A DNA stretch of 64,000 nucleotides from Shimia biformata (GCF_016888515.1 NZ_JAFEJK010000001.1:1149475-1213474), one strand, 5' to 3'. Shown: positions 37,681 to 47,933, numbered from the stretch's first letter. Made by a program: numbers and translations. The notes: generated from the sequence alone by a model not told the origin.

Positions 37681-37714
37681 GCTGGGGTATTTTTGACCAG
37701 CAAAAAGCCGGGGC
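37681..37714 (-). repeat. Dispersed intergenic repeat, copy 4 (inverted)
   Basis: Read on the minus strand this is CCGGCTTTTTGCTGGTC followed by AAAAATACCCCAGC. It matches copies 1 and 3 over about 28 bases. It lies just after ruvB and lacks the flanking GC hairpin of the other copies. Confidence 0.65.
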
Positions 37715-37771
37715 TATTGCGTTTGCGGTGTGGTTTGCGGCATGTGAGGGCCGGTTTGGAAAGGATCGCCC

Positions 37772-38392
37772 ATGACCCCGCAAGATGTCGAAGCCCTGTT
37801 TACCCGCACCGATGGAAACTATGGGTTTGCCCGTTGGGGGCGACCGATTGCGCCAATTGTTTTCGGGGTCGAAGACGCGACGCTGAAAACGGTCAAGGGT
37901 GCGGTCGAGGCGATGGTCACGCTGGCCGGGCACCAGATGGCCGAGACCGACCCGGAACTGGGCGCGAACCTGATGGTGTTTTTCTTCCGCGACTGGGCCG
38001 AGTTGTTGGACGTTCCCGATCTAGACAAGCTGATCCCCGGTCTGCCGGGACTGGTGGCCCGCCTGTCGGCGGAAGGTGCCGCCGAGTATCGCGCCTTCCG
38101 CTTTGACGAGTCAGGCGCGATCCGGGCGCATTTCGTGTTCCTTTGTATGGACTCGGACCTTGCCAAGATGCCAGCCGAGGCGATTGCGCTGAATGTCGCG
38201 GTGCGCGCGATGCTGACTTGGGGTGACAAGGCGTTTGAGGCGCAATCGCCGCTGGCGCTGCATCCTGAAAACGGCGCAACGATCCTACGACCGGAAATTG
38301 CTGCGGTGATTGCCGCTGCGTATGACCGGATGATGCCTGTGGCGGCGGGGGATACCTCGCATGCGCTTCGCCTGTTCGCACGGCTGAAATGA
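37772..38392 (+). CDS. Conserved hypothetical protein between ruvB and thpR
   Basis: A 206-aa soluble protein that I cannot assign to a named family, though I recall it in other Rhodobacterales beside ruvB. Notable blocks are GNYGFARWGRPIAPIVFGVED near the start, DPELGANLMVFFFRDWAELLDVP, and FRFDESGAIRAHFVFLCMDSDL. No signal peptide, membrane segment or catalytic motif is recognised. Its ATG follows an AAGGATCGCC ribosome site. The stop overlaps the thpR start in ATGA, so the two are co-translated. Confidence 0.75.
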   Translation: MTPQDVEALFTRTDGNYGFARWGRPIAPIVFGVEDATLKTVKGAVEAMVTLAGHQMAETDPELGANLMVFFFRDWAELLDVPDLDKLIPGLPGLVARLSAEGAAEYRAFRFDESGAIRAHFVFLCMDSDLAKMPAEAIALNVAVRAMLTWGDKAFEAQSPLALHPENGATILRPEIAAVIAAAYDRMMPVAAGDTSHALRLFARLK

Positions 38393-38910
38393 TGCGCAGC
38401 TTCGTTGCGCTGGATCTGCCCGAGGATTGTCGCGATGCGCTGATCCGTGTCGGGGCGGCGGCGCGGGGTGGCCGGCAGGTGGCGCGCGACAACCTACATG
38501 TCACGCTGGCGTTTCTCGACGACCAGCCGGTCGAGGCGCTCGAAGCCCTGCACGAAGAATTGACCGTGATCCAGGCCGCTCCGGTCGAGATCACTTTTGG
38601 CAGTTATGCGTTTTTGCGCGGCCAGCCGCCGCGCTGCCTTGCGCTTGATCTGGTGCGGGACGCCGCACTTGGATTGTTGCACCAAGAGGTGCAGAAAGCT
38701 GTGCGGCGGGCTGGGATCCCGCTGCGGCGAGAGCGGTTTCGCCCGCATGTCACCCTACGCCGCTTCACCCGCGGAGATGCGCCGCCTGTGGTGTCCGATG
38801 CCGTGCCGCCCGTGCCGGCGGCGACCGCAACTTCGATCAGCCTGTGCCAATCCTTTCTGCGGCCCGAGGGCGCGCGCTATGAGGTGCTGGCGACCTATCC
38901 GCTGGGTTGA
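38389..38910 (+). CDS. thpR: RNA 2',3'-cyclic phosphodiesterase (2H family, ThpR/LigT)
   Basis: A 173-aa 2H phosphoesterase that opens 2',3'-cyclic phosphates; early work called it 2'-5' RNA ligase LigT. Both catalytic H-x-T motifs are present: HVTLAFL (about residue 43) and HVTLRRF (about residue 122). The start MMRSFVALDLPEDCRDAL is typical. It is translationally coupled to the hypothetical gene upstream. Confidence 0.93.
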   Translation: MMRSFVALDLPEDCRDALIRVGAAARGGRQVARDNLHVTLAFLDDQPVEALEALHEELTVIQAAPVEITFGSYAFLRGQPPRCLALDLVRDAALGLLHQEVQKAVRRAGIPLRRERFRPHVTLRRFTRGDAPPVVSDAVPPVPAATATSISLCQSFLRPEGARYEVLATYPLG

Positions 38911-38982
38911 TGCCCGCCGACTTGACCCCGGCCAGCACACCGCCCTAGGGTCGCGGCGAGGAAGCAGACCAAGGCAGGCCCC

Positions 38983-39372
38983 ATGATCTATACCCACCCG
39001 ATCCGCGTCTATTATGAAGACACCGACATGGCCGGCATCGTCTATTACGCGAACTACTTGCGCTACATCGAGCGTGGTCGCAGCGAGTGGGTCCGCGAGA
39101 TTGGCATGGATCAAAAACGGATGAAATCCGAGGACGGGATCGTTTTTGCCGTGCGTCGGGTCGAATGCGATTACCTGTCTCCGGCGCGGCTGGACGATGA
39201 ATTGGTGGTCGAAACCGAAGTGCGCTCGGTTTCCGGCGTCCGCATGGTAATGGATCAGTCGGTGAAACGCGGCGAAGAGATCCTGTTTCAGGCCGTCGTG
39301 ACGGTGATTTGCATGACAACCGAGGGCGCGCCGGTGCGACTTCCGGCGAATATCCGCCAAATGGTCCACTAA
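38983..39372 (+). CDS. ybgC: Tol-Pal-associated acyl-CoA thioesterase YbgC
   Basis: A 129-aa hot-dog thioesterase at the head of the tol-pal operon. The catalytic motif YYEDTDMAGIVYYANYLRYIERGR is near residue 8 and includes the active aspartate. CDYLSPARLDDELVVETEV and VTVICMTTEGAPVRLP complete the fold. Length is normal for the 4-hydroxybenzoyl-CoA thioesterase class. tolQ follows after 111 bp. Confidence 0.94.
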   Translation: MIYTHPIRVYYEDTDMAGIVYYANYLRYIERGRSEWVREIGMDQKRMKSEDGIVFAVRRVECDYLSPARLDDELVVETEVRSVSGVRMVMDQSVKRGEEILFQAVVTVICMTTEGAPVRLPANIRQMVH

Positions 39373-39483
39373 ACCCCGCGAAATCTCGCACCTGACGCCA
39401 AATTGATGGCTTTCCCCGTGGAACTTCTGTAGGTTTACGGCAAAAGAGGCACCGGCAACCCGGGCCGAGGAAAGAGCAGGCAG

Positions 39484-40158
39484 ATGGAATCAGCAATCGA
39501 CTTGTCCGTGTGGGCGCTTTTTGCGCGCGCAACTTTTGGCGTGAAGATCGTCATGATCATCCTGATCGTGGCATCGTTCTGGTCATGGTCCGTGATCATT
39601 CAGAAAATCCTGACCTATCGCCGCGCGCGGTCGGAGGCAGGGCGGTTCGACCGATCCTTCTGGTCGGGTGAACCGTTGGATGAACTGTTCGAGGAATTGG
39701 GGCCGGAACCGGAGGGGCGCTCGGCGCGGATATTTTCGGCCGGGATGATGGAGTGGCGCCGCAGTCACCGGCAGGATGGCGGCATGATCGCCAATGCGTC
39801 CGCGCGGATAGACCGGTCGATGGATGTGGCGATTGCCAAGGAAGCCGAGGATTTGCAGCGGGGGCTGCCAGTCCTTGCGACCGTCGGCTCGACTGCGCCG
39901 TTCATCGGGCTTCTGGGCACGGTCTGGGGCATCATGAATGCCTTTGTCGAAATCGCCGAGCAGCAGAACACCAACCTTGCCGTTGTTGCCCCCGGTATTG
40001 CCGAGGCGCTGTTTGCCACCGGGCTTGGGCTTCTGGCCGCGATCCCTGCGGTAATATTCTATAACAAGCTCAGCGCCGACAGCGACCGGATCGTCGCGGG
40101 ATACGAGGCGTTCGCGGACGAGTTTTCGACCATCCTCAGCCGCCAGTTGGATTCCTGA
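39484..40158 (+). CDS. tolQ: Tol-Pal system inner-membrane protein TolQ
   Basis: A 224-aa proton-channel subunit of the Tol-Pal motor that keeps the outer membrane attached during division. TM1 is VKIVMIILIVASFWSWSVII. A large cytoplasmic loop follows, and TM2/TM3 are in VGSTAPFIGLLGTVWGIMNAF and GLGLLAAIPAVIFYNKLS. Conserved threonine and glycine residues lining the channel are visible. TolR follows 3 bp later. Confidence 0.96.
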   Translation: MESAIDLSVWALFARATFGVKIVMIILIVASFWSWSVIIQKILTYRRARSEAGRFDRSFWSGEPLDELFEELGPEPEGRSARIFSAGMMEWRRSHRQDGGMIANASARIDRSMDVAIAKEAEDLQRGLPVLATVGSTAPFIGLLGTVWGIMNAFVEIAEQQNTNLAVVAPGIAEALFATGLGLLAAIPAVIFYNKLSADSDRIVAGYEAFADEFSTILSRQLDS

Positions 40159-40161
40159 CCT

Positions 40162-40641
40162 ATGGGCGCGGGTGTCATGCAGAAATCGGGCGGCGGCGGA
40201 GGTAAGCGACGCCGCAGCCGCCGTCGCGCGGTGGCGATGTCAGAGATCAACGTCACCCCGTTTGTCGACGTCATGCTGGTTCTTTTGATCATCTTCATGG
40301 TTGCTGCCCCCCTGATGACAGTGGGGGTGCCGGTGGAACTGCCGAAAACGGCCGCCAACCCCTTGCCTGGCGAGCAGGAAGAACCGCTGACGATCACCCT
40401 GACCGCGGATGGCCGGATCATGATCCAGACCACGGAAACGCCAGTCGACCAACTGGTGCCAAAACTGCGTGCCATTGCTGCCGAACGGTCGTCGCAGCGG
40501 GTGTTCCTGCGGGCTGATGGCACCTTGCCCTATGAGCTGGTGGTTCAGGTCATGGGGGCGCTCAATGCCGGCGGGTTCAGCGATATCGGTCTGGTGACCG
40601 ATATTGGCGGGCCCGACCATGGCAGCGGGCAGGACGGGTAA
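40162..40641 (+). CDS. tolR: Tol-Pal system protein TolR
   Basis: A 159-aa single-pass protein of the ExbD/TolR family. The basic N-terminus (GGGGKRRRSRRRAVAMSEIN) faces the cytoplasm. The TM helix VTPFVDVMLVLLIIFMVAAP carries the proton-carrying aspartate. The periplasmic domain has EEPLTITLTADGRIMIQ and SQRVFLRADGTLPYELVVQVM. Confidence 0.96.
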   Translation: MGAGVMQKSGGGGGKRRRSRRRAVAMSEINVTPFVDVMLVLLIIFMVAAPLMTVGVPVELPKTAANPLPGEQEEPLTITLTADGRIMIQTTETPVDQLVPKLRAIAAERSSQRVFLRADGTLPYELVVQVMGALNAGGFSDIGLVTDIGGPDHGSGQDG

Positions 40642-40655
40642 GGCCGGAGGCGCGA

Positions 40656-41774
40656 TTGCATATCGGGCATTATATCTCGGGCGCCGCGCATGCGGGTCTG
40701 ATCGGCTGGGCGCTTCTGGCCGGGGTTTTTGCCTCGGAGCCACCTGAATTTGAGATTGCATCGGTGTCCATGATCTCGACCGAGGATTTCGAGGCTGTGC
40801 TGAGGGCGCAAGAGACGCCAAGGCCGGAAACCGATGTGGCGATGCCTGTTGCCCCCGAAATCAATCCCGAACCGCCTGCGACGACACCTGAAGCGGACCC
40901 CGATGTGACGCGCCCGACCCCGGTCGAGACTGAAACGGCAGAGCCGGACGTAAAGCCCGACCTCAGCGACATATCCGCGCCGCAGCCCGCTGATGTGACG
41001 GACGACGCGCCGCAACTTCCGCAGCCCGAGACCGATACCGCCGCGCTGAAACCACGCACGGCGCCTGACGCAAGCCCGCGCCCTGCGCCGCGCGTCGCGC
41101 CGCAACCGGTGGCTCCGCCGCCGCCAGACAGCAAGATTGACGATACGCTGCGCGAAGCCTCTGAGCCGGCCGAAGCGCCCGCCGAGGTGAAACCGGTGGA
41201 AGAGGCAACCGCCCCGGAAGAGGCCACCGACCAGATCGTCACCGAGCCGAAACAGACAGCCAATGCCGCTCCTGCTGCGTCGCTGCGGCCCAAGATGCGG
41301 CCCACTCGCCCGGTTGAGAAACCGGCAGAGACACCAACAGAAACCGCTGCTGCGAAACCGGCGGACTCGACACCGGCCAAAAGCGATGCCGTGAACGCGG
41401 CCCTGGCCGAGGCGATGGCGGCCGACACTGCGGACACAGCCGCCGCCCCATCCGGCCCGCCGCTGACTTCGGCGGAAAAGGACGGGCTGCGGATCGCGGT
41501 GCAGGACTGCTGGGTCGTCGATGTCGGCAGCCAGGCGGCCAATGTCACTGTGACGGTCGGCATGTCGCTTGACCGTAATGGGCGGGTGCAGGGTGACATT
41601 CGCCTTATCGGTGCCACCGGCGGCGACTCGACCGCCGCAAATACCGCGTTCCAGGCCGCGCGGCGTGCAATTCTGCGCTGCCAAAAAGACGGCTATAAAC
41701 TACCGCCCGAGAAATACGACTCGTGGCGTGACGTCGAGATTACTTTCAATCCAGAGAAAATGAGGTCCCGATGA
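40656..41774 (+). CDS. tolA: Tol-Pal system protein TolA
   Basis: A 372-aa periplasm-spanning protein. TM helix [19 protein letters not shown] lies at residues 8-26. A long proline/glutamate/alanine-rich rod follows (about residues 45-265), less helical than in E. coli. The C-terminal TonB-like domain starts near [18 protein letters not shown] and includes [16 protein letters not shown] with the paired cysteines. The start is TTG at 40656, with GGAGG 6 bp upstream; no ATG is near. tolB overlaps its stop in ATGA. Confidence 0.9.
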   Translation: MHIGHYISGAAHAGLIGWALLAGVFASEPPEFEIASVSMISTEDFEAVLRAQETPRPETDVAMPVAPEINPEPPATTPEADPDVTRPTPVETETAEPDVKPDLSDISAPQPADVTDDAPQLPQPETDTAALKPRTAPDASPRPAPRVAPQPVAPPPPDSKIDDTLREASEPAEAPAEVKPVEEATAPEEATDQIVTEPKQTANAAPAASLRPKMRPTRPVEKPAETPTETAAAKPADSTPAKSDAVNAALAEAMAADTADTAAAPSGPPLTSAEKDGLRIAVQDCWVVDVGSQAANVTVTVGMSLDRNGRVQGDIRLIGATGGDSTAANTAFQAARRAILRCQKDGYKLPPEKYDSWRDVEITFNPEKMRSR

Positions 41775-43114
41775 CCAGATTTCCAGCAAACATCCTGACC
41801 GCTCTTTGCACTGTCCTTTGCTTTGCCGCGCCTTTCGCGGTCTCACCGGCGCATGCGCAGAACGGTCCCTTGCGGATTGAAATCACCGAGGGCGTGATCG
41901 AACCCCTGCCGTTTGCGGTGCCGACCTTTGTAGCCGAGGGCAGCGGTGCGGCACAATATGCCGACGGTTTGAGCAAGGTCATCGCCGCCGACCTGACGGG
42001 CACGGGGCTGTTTCGCGAAATTCCAGAAAGCGCTTTCATCAGCCAGATCACCAACTTCTCTTCCCCGGTACAATTCGCCGACTGGAAGGCGATCAATGCG
42101 CAGGCTTTGATTACCGGGGCGGTTTCGGTTTCAGGCCGTCAGCTTGAAGTCAAGTTCCGCGTCTACGATGTGTTCGCCGGGCAGGAACTGGGCAATGGCT
42201 TGCGGTTTACAGGCACGATCGAAGGCTGGCGCCGCATGGCCCACAAGGTTGCGGACGAGGTCTATTCGCGGATCACGGGCGAAGGCGGCTATTTCGACAG
42301 CCGCGTCGCATTTGTCAGCGAAACCGGGCCCAAGGGTGATCGACAGAAACGTCTTGCGATCATGGATTACGACGGCGCAAACCTGCAATATTTGACGGAT
42401 GCCTCGACCATCGTCCTGAACCCGCGATTTTCACCGCTTGGTGACCGGATTCTTTATACCAGCTACGAAAGTGGTGTGCCCCAGATCTATACGTTGGATG
42501 TGGCGAACGTGCAGCGGCAGGCGCTGGGTGGCAGCGACGGCGGCATGACCTTCGCACCGCGGTTTTCGCCGAATGGCCAGGAAGTGGTCTATTCGTCCGA
42601 GACCGGGGGCAATACGGATATCTTTCGGCTGAATATTGCCACCCGCCAGATCCTACGATTGACGTCATCCCCGGCGATCGACACCGCGCCCTCGTTCAGC
42701 CCGGACGGTCGCCAGATCGTGTTCGAAAGCGACCGCTCGGGAACGCAGCAACTCTACGTGATGCCGGCCGAGGGTGGTGAACCCAAGCGCATCAGTTTCG
42801 GGCAGGGGCGCTATGGCACGCCTGTCTGGTCACCGCGCGGTGACCTGATTGCGTTCACAAAGCAAAACAAGGGCCGTTTCCACATTGGCGTCATGCGTAC
42901 AGACGGCAGCGAGGAGCGCCTTCTGACCGCATCTTTCCTGGACGAAGGCCCCACCTGGGCGCCCAACGGCCGCGTAATCATGTTTACCCGCGAAACGCAG
43001 GGCGCGGCCGGGACATCTTCGCTCTATTCGGTCGACGTGTCGGGGCGGAACCTGAAACGGGTCAAACTGGAAGGCGGCGGGTCGGACCCGAGTTGGTCGC
43101 CGCTACTGAAATAA
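41771..43114 (+). CDS. tolB: Tol-Pal system beta-propeller protein TolB
   Basis: A 447-aa periplasmic protein that binds Pal and TolA. The signal peptide ends at SPAHAQN (about residue 29). The N-terminal domain has [13 protein letters not shown] and [16 protein letters not shown]. Six propeller repeats follow, each with the blade motif FSPDG or similar ([49 protein letters not shown]). Length is typical. Its ATG overlaps the tolA stop. Confidence 0.97.
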   Translation: MTRFPANILTALCTVLCFAAPFAVSPAHAQNGPLRIEITEGVIEPLPFAVPTFVAEGSGAAQYADGLSKVIAADLTGTGLFREIPESAFISQITNFSSPVQFADWKAINAQALITGAVSVSGRQLEVKFRVYDVFAGQELGNGLRFTGTIEGWRRMAHKVADEVYSRITGEGGYFDSRVAFVSETGPKGDRQKRLAIMDYDGANLQYLTDASTIVLNPRFSPLGDRILYTSYESGVPQIYTLDVANVQRQALGGSDGGMTFAPRFSPNGQEVVYSSETGGNTDIFRLNIATRQILRLTSSPAIDTAPSFSPDGRQIVFESDRSGTQQLYVMPAEGGEPKRISFGQGRYGTPVWSPRGDLIAFTKQNKGRFHIGVMRTDGSEERLLTASFLDEGPTWAPNGRVIMFTRETQGAAGTSSLYSVDVSGRNLKRVKLEGGGSDPSWSPLLK

Positions 43115-43196
43115 CGGGCGTTCCCACCCGTGGGGACGATGTGATATGAAGCGCCCGAAGCAGTTGGGCAAAACGATAAAACGAGAGGCACAACCC

Positions 43197-43706
43197 ATGA
43201 AACATATGACACGCATTGCGCTGGTCCTGGGTGCGCTCACCCTGGCCGCATGTGCAAATCCCGGCGGTTCGGGCAGCGGCCCGTTTTCCAACCCGTCGGC
43301 AAATGGCATCACCCCGGGTAGCGTCAGCGACGAGACCTCGCCCGCCTACTTCCAGCAGGCGATCGGGGACCGCATCCTGTTCGAAGTCGACCAGTCGTCG
43401 TTGAACGAGGACGCGCGGCTTGTTCTGTTGGCGCAGGCAAACTGGCTGATGGCCAACACCGACTATGACGCGGTCATCGAAGGTCATGCCGACGAACAGG
43501 GCACGCGGGAATACAACCTTGCCCTGGGCGCACGCCGCGCCAATGCCGTGAAAGAGTTTCTCGTGTCGCAGGGCGTCGCTGGTGCGCGTCTGAGAACGGT
43601 AAGCTATGGCAAGGAACGCCCGATCGAGATCTGCTCGGACGAGGCATGCTACGCCCAGAACCGCCGCGCCGTGACCGTGCTGTCGGCGGCTGGCCTGAGC
43701 GGATAA
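43197..43706 (+). CDS. pal: Peptidoglycan-associated lipoprotein Pal
   Basis: A 169-aa outer-membrane lipoprotein. The signal peptide ends in the lipobox LTLAAC with Cys19, so it is a substrate of Lgt, encoded at 10047. The OmpA-like domain starts at DRILFEVDQSSLNEDARLVLL and includes VIEGHADEQGTREYNLALGARRA, the peptidoglycan-binding site. The ATG at 43197 puts the lipobox at the normal place; the frame from 43146 would bury it. Confidence 0.96.
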   Translation: MKHMTRIALVLGALTLAACANPGGSGSGPFSNPSANGITPGSVSDETSPAYFQQAIGDRILFEVDQSSLNEDARLVLLAQANWLMANTDYDAVIEGHADEQGTREYNLALGARRANAVKEFLVSQGVAGARLRTVSYGKERPIEICSDEACYAQNRRAVTVLSAAGLSG

Positions 43707-43722
43707 GAAGGCAGGTAACAAG

Positions 43723-44565
43723 ATGCGCCTGATCCCGGTTCTGGTCCTTTCCCTTGCAGTCACGCTGGCGCTTCCGGTGTCGGCGCAGTCGACAAAACAG
43801 GAAACGCTGGCGGATATCCGTCAGCAACTTACCCTGCTTTACGGTGACGTCCAGCGGCTGAAGAGAGAGCTGTCGACGACCGGAGGGGTGTTCGGCCAAA
43901 GTACCGGGGGCGGGTCGGCTCTGGAGCGCATGGACCTGATCGAGCGCGAATTGCAGCGCCTGACCAACAAGACGGAAGAGCTTGAATTCCGCATCCAGCG
44001 GGTTGTCGAGGATGGCACCAACCGGGTCGGTGATCTTGAGTTCCGTCTGGTCGAACTGGAAGGCGGCGACGTTAGCACCTTGGGTGAGACCACGACACTG
44101 GGTGGCGACGTCGAAACCGGGTCACCCTCGACCGGTGGCTCAAACGCCGGTTCCGGGACGGTGGCGCAGCCGACAGAACTGGCCGTGGGTGAACGCGCCG
44201 ATTTCGATCGTGCGACCGCGGCGCTTGAAGGCAGCGATTTTCAAAGCGCGTCGGACCAGTTTGCAGCCTTTACCACCACCTATCCCGGCAGTCCGCTTGA
44301 ATCCGAGGCCCATTTGCGGCGCGGTCAGGCGCTTGAGGGGCTAGAGCAGCTGACAGGCGCCGCGCGCGCTTACCTTGAGTCCTATTCGCGCAACCCTACC
44401 GGGGCCACCGCACCCGAGGCACTGTATCGTCTTGGCGCGACGTTGGGCAGGCTGAACCAGCAGAACGAAGCCTGCGTCACGCTGGGCGAGGTCGGCTATC
44501 GCTATCCAGACTCAAGCTACGCCGGCGATGCCGATACCGAGATGCTGCGATTGGGGTGCTCCTGA
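43723..44565 (+). CDS. cpoB: Cell division coordinator CpoB (YbgF)
   Basis: A 280-aa periplasmic protein that links peptidoglycan synthesis to Tol-Pal constriction. The signal peptide ends at LPVSAQS (about residue 22). The N-terminal coiled coil (ETLADIRQQLTLLYGDVQRLK) is followed by a second helical stretch and a serine/glycine-rich linker. The C-terminal TPR domain begins at DFDRATAALEGSDFQSASDQF and contains three repeats. The Tol-Pal operon ends here; tilS starts 40 bp downstream. Confidence 0.93.
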   Translation: MRLIPVLVLSLAVTLALPVSAQSTKQETLADIRQQLTLLYGDVQRLKRELSTTGGVFGQSTGGGSALERMDLIERELQRLTNKTEELEFRIQRVVEDGTNRVGDLEFRLVELEGGDVSTLGETTTLGGDVETGSPSTGGSNAGSGTVAQPTELAVGERADFDRATAALEGSDFQSASDQFAAFTTTYPGSPLESEAHLRRGQALEGLEQLTGAARAYLESYSRNPTGATAPEALYRLGATLGRLNQQNEACVTLGEVGYRYPDSSYAGDADTEMLRLGCS

Positions 44566-44605
44566 TCAGCTTGCAGCCGTCCCGCGATTGTCCGAGATTG
44601 TGCGG

Positions 44606-45853
44606 GTGAACACCCCGGATCAAATCCAACCCGCCTTTGACGCGGCCATGGAAAGCCTGTTTCCCGACTCGCCCCCGGTGCGGTTGGGCTTAGGGTTGTC
44701 GGGTGGCGGCGATTCCATGTCTCTGCTTCTGTTGCTGGTCAATTGGGCCCGGCAAAACGGAACCATAGTTGAGGCGTTGAGTGTCGATCACGGTTTCCGT
44801 CCCGAGGCGAAGGATGAGATCGCGCTTGCCGCACGCCAGTGCGCCGCGCTTGGCGTTGCGCATCAATCCAACGACTGGCGATGGGACGGGGGCGGCAACT
44901 TGCAGGACGCGGCGCGGCAGGCGCGACGCGCCGCCTTTTCCGAGTGGCAGCAAACGGCCAAACTTGATGCGGTGGCGCTTGGGCACACCGCCGACGATCA
45001 GGCCGAAACCGTCCTGTTGCGACTGGCGCGGGGATCGGGTGTGGACGGGCTTGCTGCGATGGAGCCGCGCAGCACTCAACCCAACTTGATCCTGATCCGA
45101 CCTTTGCTTGGCCTGCGCCGCGCTGACCTGCGGGCATACCTTTCGGCAAAAGGCGCGTCTTGGGCGGATGATCCGTCAAATGATGATCCCCGTTTCGACC
45201 GTGTCCGCGCGCGGCAATTGCTTTCGGCGCTGGCGCCTTTGGGACTGACCGTCGACCGCCTGACACGCACGGCGCAACAGATGCAATCGGCGCGCACGGT
45301 CCTGAGGCGCGCCGCGCGCCACCAAGCGGTGGAAACCGTTGCAATGGATCGCGGCGATTTGATGCTGGATCTGGCGGCGCTGGAGGCCACTGAGTTTGAG
45401 ACCGCTCACCGTGTTCTTGCCGCTGCTCTGAGCTTTGTTTCGGGTCAGCAGTACCGCCCGCGATTTGACCGTCTGGCGCAGACCTTGGCATCGCGCAAAA
45501 CTGCCACACTGCACGGCTGTCTTTTGACCTTTGATGCCGAGCGGCTGAGGGTCTCCCGCGAACCGGCTGCAGTGGCAGGGTTGGCATGTGCACCTGATCA
45601 AGTCTGGGACGGACGCTGGCGTCTGATCGGACCGGCGCAGGACGGCATGGAAATCCGCGCGCTTTCCGAAGCCGGTCTGCACCAGTGTACAGAGTGGCGC
45701 AATGCCGGGTTACCGCGCCAAAGCCTTGCCGCGTCACCTTCGATCTGGCTTGAGGATCGCCTAGTTGCGGCGCCTTTGGCCGGTCTGGAAAACGGCTGGA
45801 GCGCGGAACTTCTGCCCGAAAAGGCCAATTTCGCCGCATATCTGCCCTTGTGA
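44606..45853 (+). CDS. tilS: tRNA(Ile)-lysidine synthase TilS
   Basis: A protein of about 415 aa that attaches lysine to cytidine-34 of the isoleucine tRNA reading AUA. The PP-loop is LGLSGGGDSMSLLLLL, then SVDHGFRPEAKDE and ALGHTADDQAETVLLRLARGSG are the family signatures. RPLLGLRRADLRAYL begins the following segment. The start is not certain: GTG at 44606 (GAG 9 bp upstream) is used, with GTG at 44600 and ATG at 44648 as alternatives. ftsH follows after 96 bp. Confidence 0.93.
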   Translation: MNTPDQIQPAFDAAMESLFPDSPPVRLGLGLSGGGDSMSLLLLLVNWARQNGTIVEALSVDHGFRPEAKDEIALAARQCAALGVAHQSNDWRWDGGGNLQDAARQARRAAFSEWQQTAKLDAVALGHTADDQAETVLLRLARGSGVDGLAAMEPRSTQPNLILIRPLLGLRRADLRAYLSAKGASWADDPSNDDPRFDRVRARQLLSALAPLGLTVDRLTRTAQQMQSARTVLRRAARHQAVETVAMDRGDLMLDLAALEATEFETAHRVLAAALSFVSGQQYRPRFDRLAQTLASRKTATLHGCLLTFDAERLRVSREPAAVAGLACAPDQVWDGRWRLIGPAQDGMEIRALSEAGLHQCTEWRNAGLPRQSLAASPSIWLEDRLVAAPLAGLENGWSAELLPEKANFAAYLPL

Positions 45854-45949
45854 GGCGACAATCGCATTGAACCTTGGCCGGTGATGTCTATTTAACATCC
45901 CATACCGCTGTGCTAGGCACGGCGAGGTAATACGCTTGGGAGATTTGCC

Positions 45950-47866
45950 TTGGGCAACGCACGCAATATCGCCTTCTGGGTGGTTCTGTTTCTTTTGATC
46001 CTGGCCCTGTTCAATCTGTTCAGCGGCGGAAATTCGACCCTTCAAAGCCGCGAGATCAGCTATTCCGACTTCGTCGCCGCCGTCGAGGACGGCACCGTGT
46101 CGAACGTGACGCTGGACGGCGAAAAGGTGCAATTCCGCGGGGCCGACGGCAGCGACTATGTTGTGATCCGGCCTGAAGACGCCAAGGTAACCGATCTTCT
46201 GATCGCGAATGACGTGCCGGTACGCGCGAAAAGCCAGGAAACGTCCGGGTTCACCTCGTTCATCGTTAGCCTGTTGCCTTTCCTTCTGCTGATTGGTGTC
46301 TGGATCTATTTCATGAACCGCATGCAGGGCGGCGGCAAAGGTGGCGCAATGGGCTTTGGAAAGTCCAAGGCCAAGATGCTGACCGAGAAACATGGCCGGG
46401 TGACCTTTGACGACGTCGCGGGCATCGACGAGGCCAAGGAAGAGCTGGAAGAGATCGTCGAATTCCTGCGCAACCCGCAGAAATTCTCGCGTCTGGGCGG
46501 CAAGATTCCGAAAGGCGCGCTGCTGGTTGGTCCTCCGGGCACCGGTAAGACGCTTCTGGCGCGTGCGATTGCGGGCGAAGCGGGCGTGCCGTTCTTCACC
46601 ATCTCTGGTTCCGACTTCGTGGAAATGTTCGTCGGTGTCGGTGCGTCCCGTGTCCGTGACATGTTCGAGCAGGCTAAGAAGAACGCGCCCTGTATCGTCT
46701 TTATTGACGAGATCGACGCCGTGGGTCGCCATCGTGGGGCCGGTTATGGCGGCGGCAATGACGAACGTGAACAGACGCTCAACCAGCTGCTGGTCGAAAT
46801 GGACGGGTTTGAGGCCAATGAAGGTGTGATCATCCTGGCTGCCACGAACCGCAAAGACGTGCTGGACCCGGCGCTGCTGCGCCCCGGTCGGTTCGACCGC
46901 CAGGTCACCGTCGGTAACCCCGACATCAAGGGCCGCGAGAAGATCCTTGGCGTGCATGCCCGCAAGACTCCGCTGGGTCCGGACGTCGATCTGCGCATCA
47001 TTGCGCGCGGCACGCCCGGTTTCTCGGGCGCCGATCTTGCCAACCTCGTGAACGAGGCTGCGCTGATGGCGGCGCGTGTCGGGCGGCGTTTCGTGACGAT
47101 GGAAGATTTCGAGAACGCCAAGGACAAGGTGATGATGGGGGCCGAGCGCCGCTCGATGGTGCTGACGCAGGACCAGAAGGAAAAGACCGCCTATCACGAG
47201 GCCGGCCACGCCGTCGTGGGGCTGAAGCTGCCCGAGTGCGACCCGGTCTACAAGGCGACGATCATTCCGCGCGGCGGTGCGCTTGGCATGGTGGTCAGCC
47301 TGCCCGAGATGGACCGTCTGAACTGGCACCGCGACGAATGCGAACAGAAACTGGCGATGACCATGGCGGGCAAGGCCGCCGAGGTCATCAAATACGGTGA
47401 GGACCATGTCTCGAACGGGCCAGCAGGCGACATCATGCAGGCCAGCCAACTGGCGCGTGCCATGGTGATGCGCTGGGGTATGTCGGACAAGGTCGGCAAC
47501 ATCGACTATGCCGAGGCCCATGAGGGCTATCAGGGCAATACCGGCGGCTTCTCTGTGTCGGCCCATACCAAGGAACTGATCGAGGAAGAGGTGAAGCGCT
47601 TTATCCAGGCTGGCTATGACCGTGCCTTCCAGATCCTGACCGACAACAAGGACGAATGGGAACGTCTGGCGCAGGGGCTGCTGGAATACGAAACCTTGAC
47701 CGGGGATGAGATCAAGCGCGTCATGGAAGGCGAGCCGCCGCAGGCACCTGATGACGGCGACGATACGCCGGATGAAGGCAACGCGCCTTCGGTCACGGCG
47801 ATTCCCAAAACCAAGCCGCGCAAACCCAAAGGCGACGGCGGGATGGAACCGGAACCTTCGGCCTGA
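45950..47866 (+). CDS. ftsH: ATP-dependent zinc metalloprotease FtsH
   Basis: A 638-aa membrane-anchored AAA+ protease. TM1 is [18 protein letters not shown] at residues 7-24, and TM2 [17 protein letters not shown] near 106-122. Walker A is GPPGTGKT (194-201), Walker [12 protein letters not shown], and the second-region signature is [20 protein letters not shown]. The zinc site is HEAGH (about 416-420). The start is TTG at 45950, with GGGAG upstream and no other start before TM1. The C-terminal tail is acidic and proline-rich. A terminator follows. Confidence 0.97.
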   Translation: MGNARNIAFWVVLFLLILALFNLFSGGNSTLQSREISYSDFVAAVEDGTVSNVTLDGEKVQFRGADGSDYVVIRPEDAKVTDLLIANDVPVRAKSQETSGFTSFIVSLLPFLLLIGVWIYFMNRMQGGGKGGAMGFGKSKAKMLTEKHGRVTFDDVAGIDEAKEELEEIVEFLRNPQKFSRLGGKIPKGALLVGPPGTGKTLLARAIAGEAGVPFFTISGSDFVEMFVGVGASRVRDMFEQAKKNAPCIVFIDEIDAVGRHRGAGYGGGNDEREQTLNQLLVEMDGFEANEGVIILAATNRKDVLDPALLRPGRFDRQVTVGNPDIKGREKILGVHARKTPLGPDVDLRIIARGTPGFSGADLANLVNEAALMAARVGRRFVTMEDFENAKDKVMMGAERRSMVLTQDQKEKTAYHEAGHAVVGLKLPECDPVYKATIIPRGGALGMVVSLPEMDRLNWHRDECEQKLAMTMAGKAAEVIKYGEDHVSNGPAGDIMQASQLARAMVMRWGMSDKVGNIDYAEAHEGYQGNTGGFSVSAHTKELIEEEVKRFIQAGYDRAFQILTDNKDEWERLAQGLLEYETLTGDEIKRVMEGEPPQAPDDGDDTPDEGNAPSVTAIPKTKPRKPKGDGGMEPEPSA

Positions 47867-47881
47867 CAAGATAGCTAATAA

Positions 47882-47907
47882 CGCCCGGGACATGATCCCG
47901 GGCGTTT
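47882..47907. terminator. Terminator between ftsH and the LysR gene
   Basis: CGCCCGGGA and TCCCGGGCG form a perfect 9-bp stem with a 5-nt loop, followed by TTT. It lies 15 bp after the ftsH stop, in the convergent gap. Confidence 0.75.
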
Positions 47908-47933
47908 GCATTCTGCAACGCCTGTTCGGTGTA

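Noticed and set aside
45864-45905. A possible heat-shock promoter ahead of ftsH (TTGAAC ... TCCCATAC)
   Set aside because: The spacing is 25 bp, far longer than the 13-17 bp of RpoH promoters.
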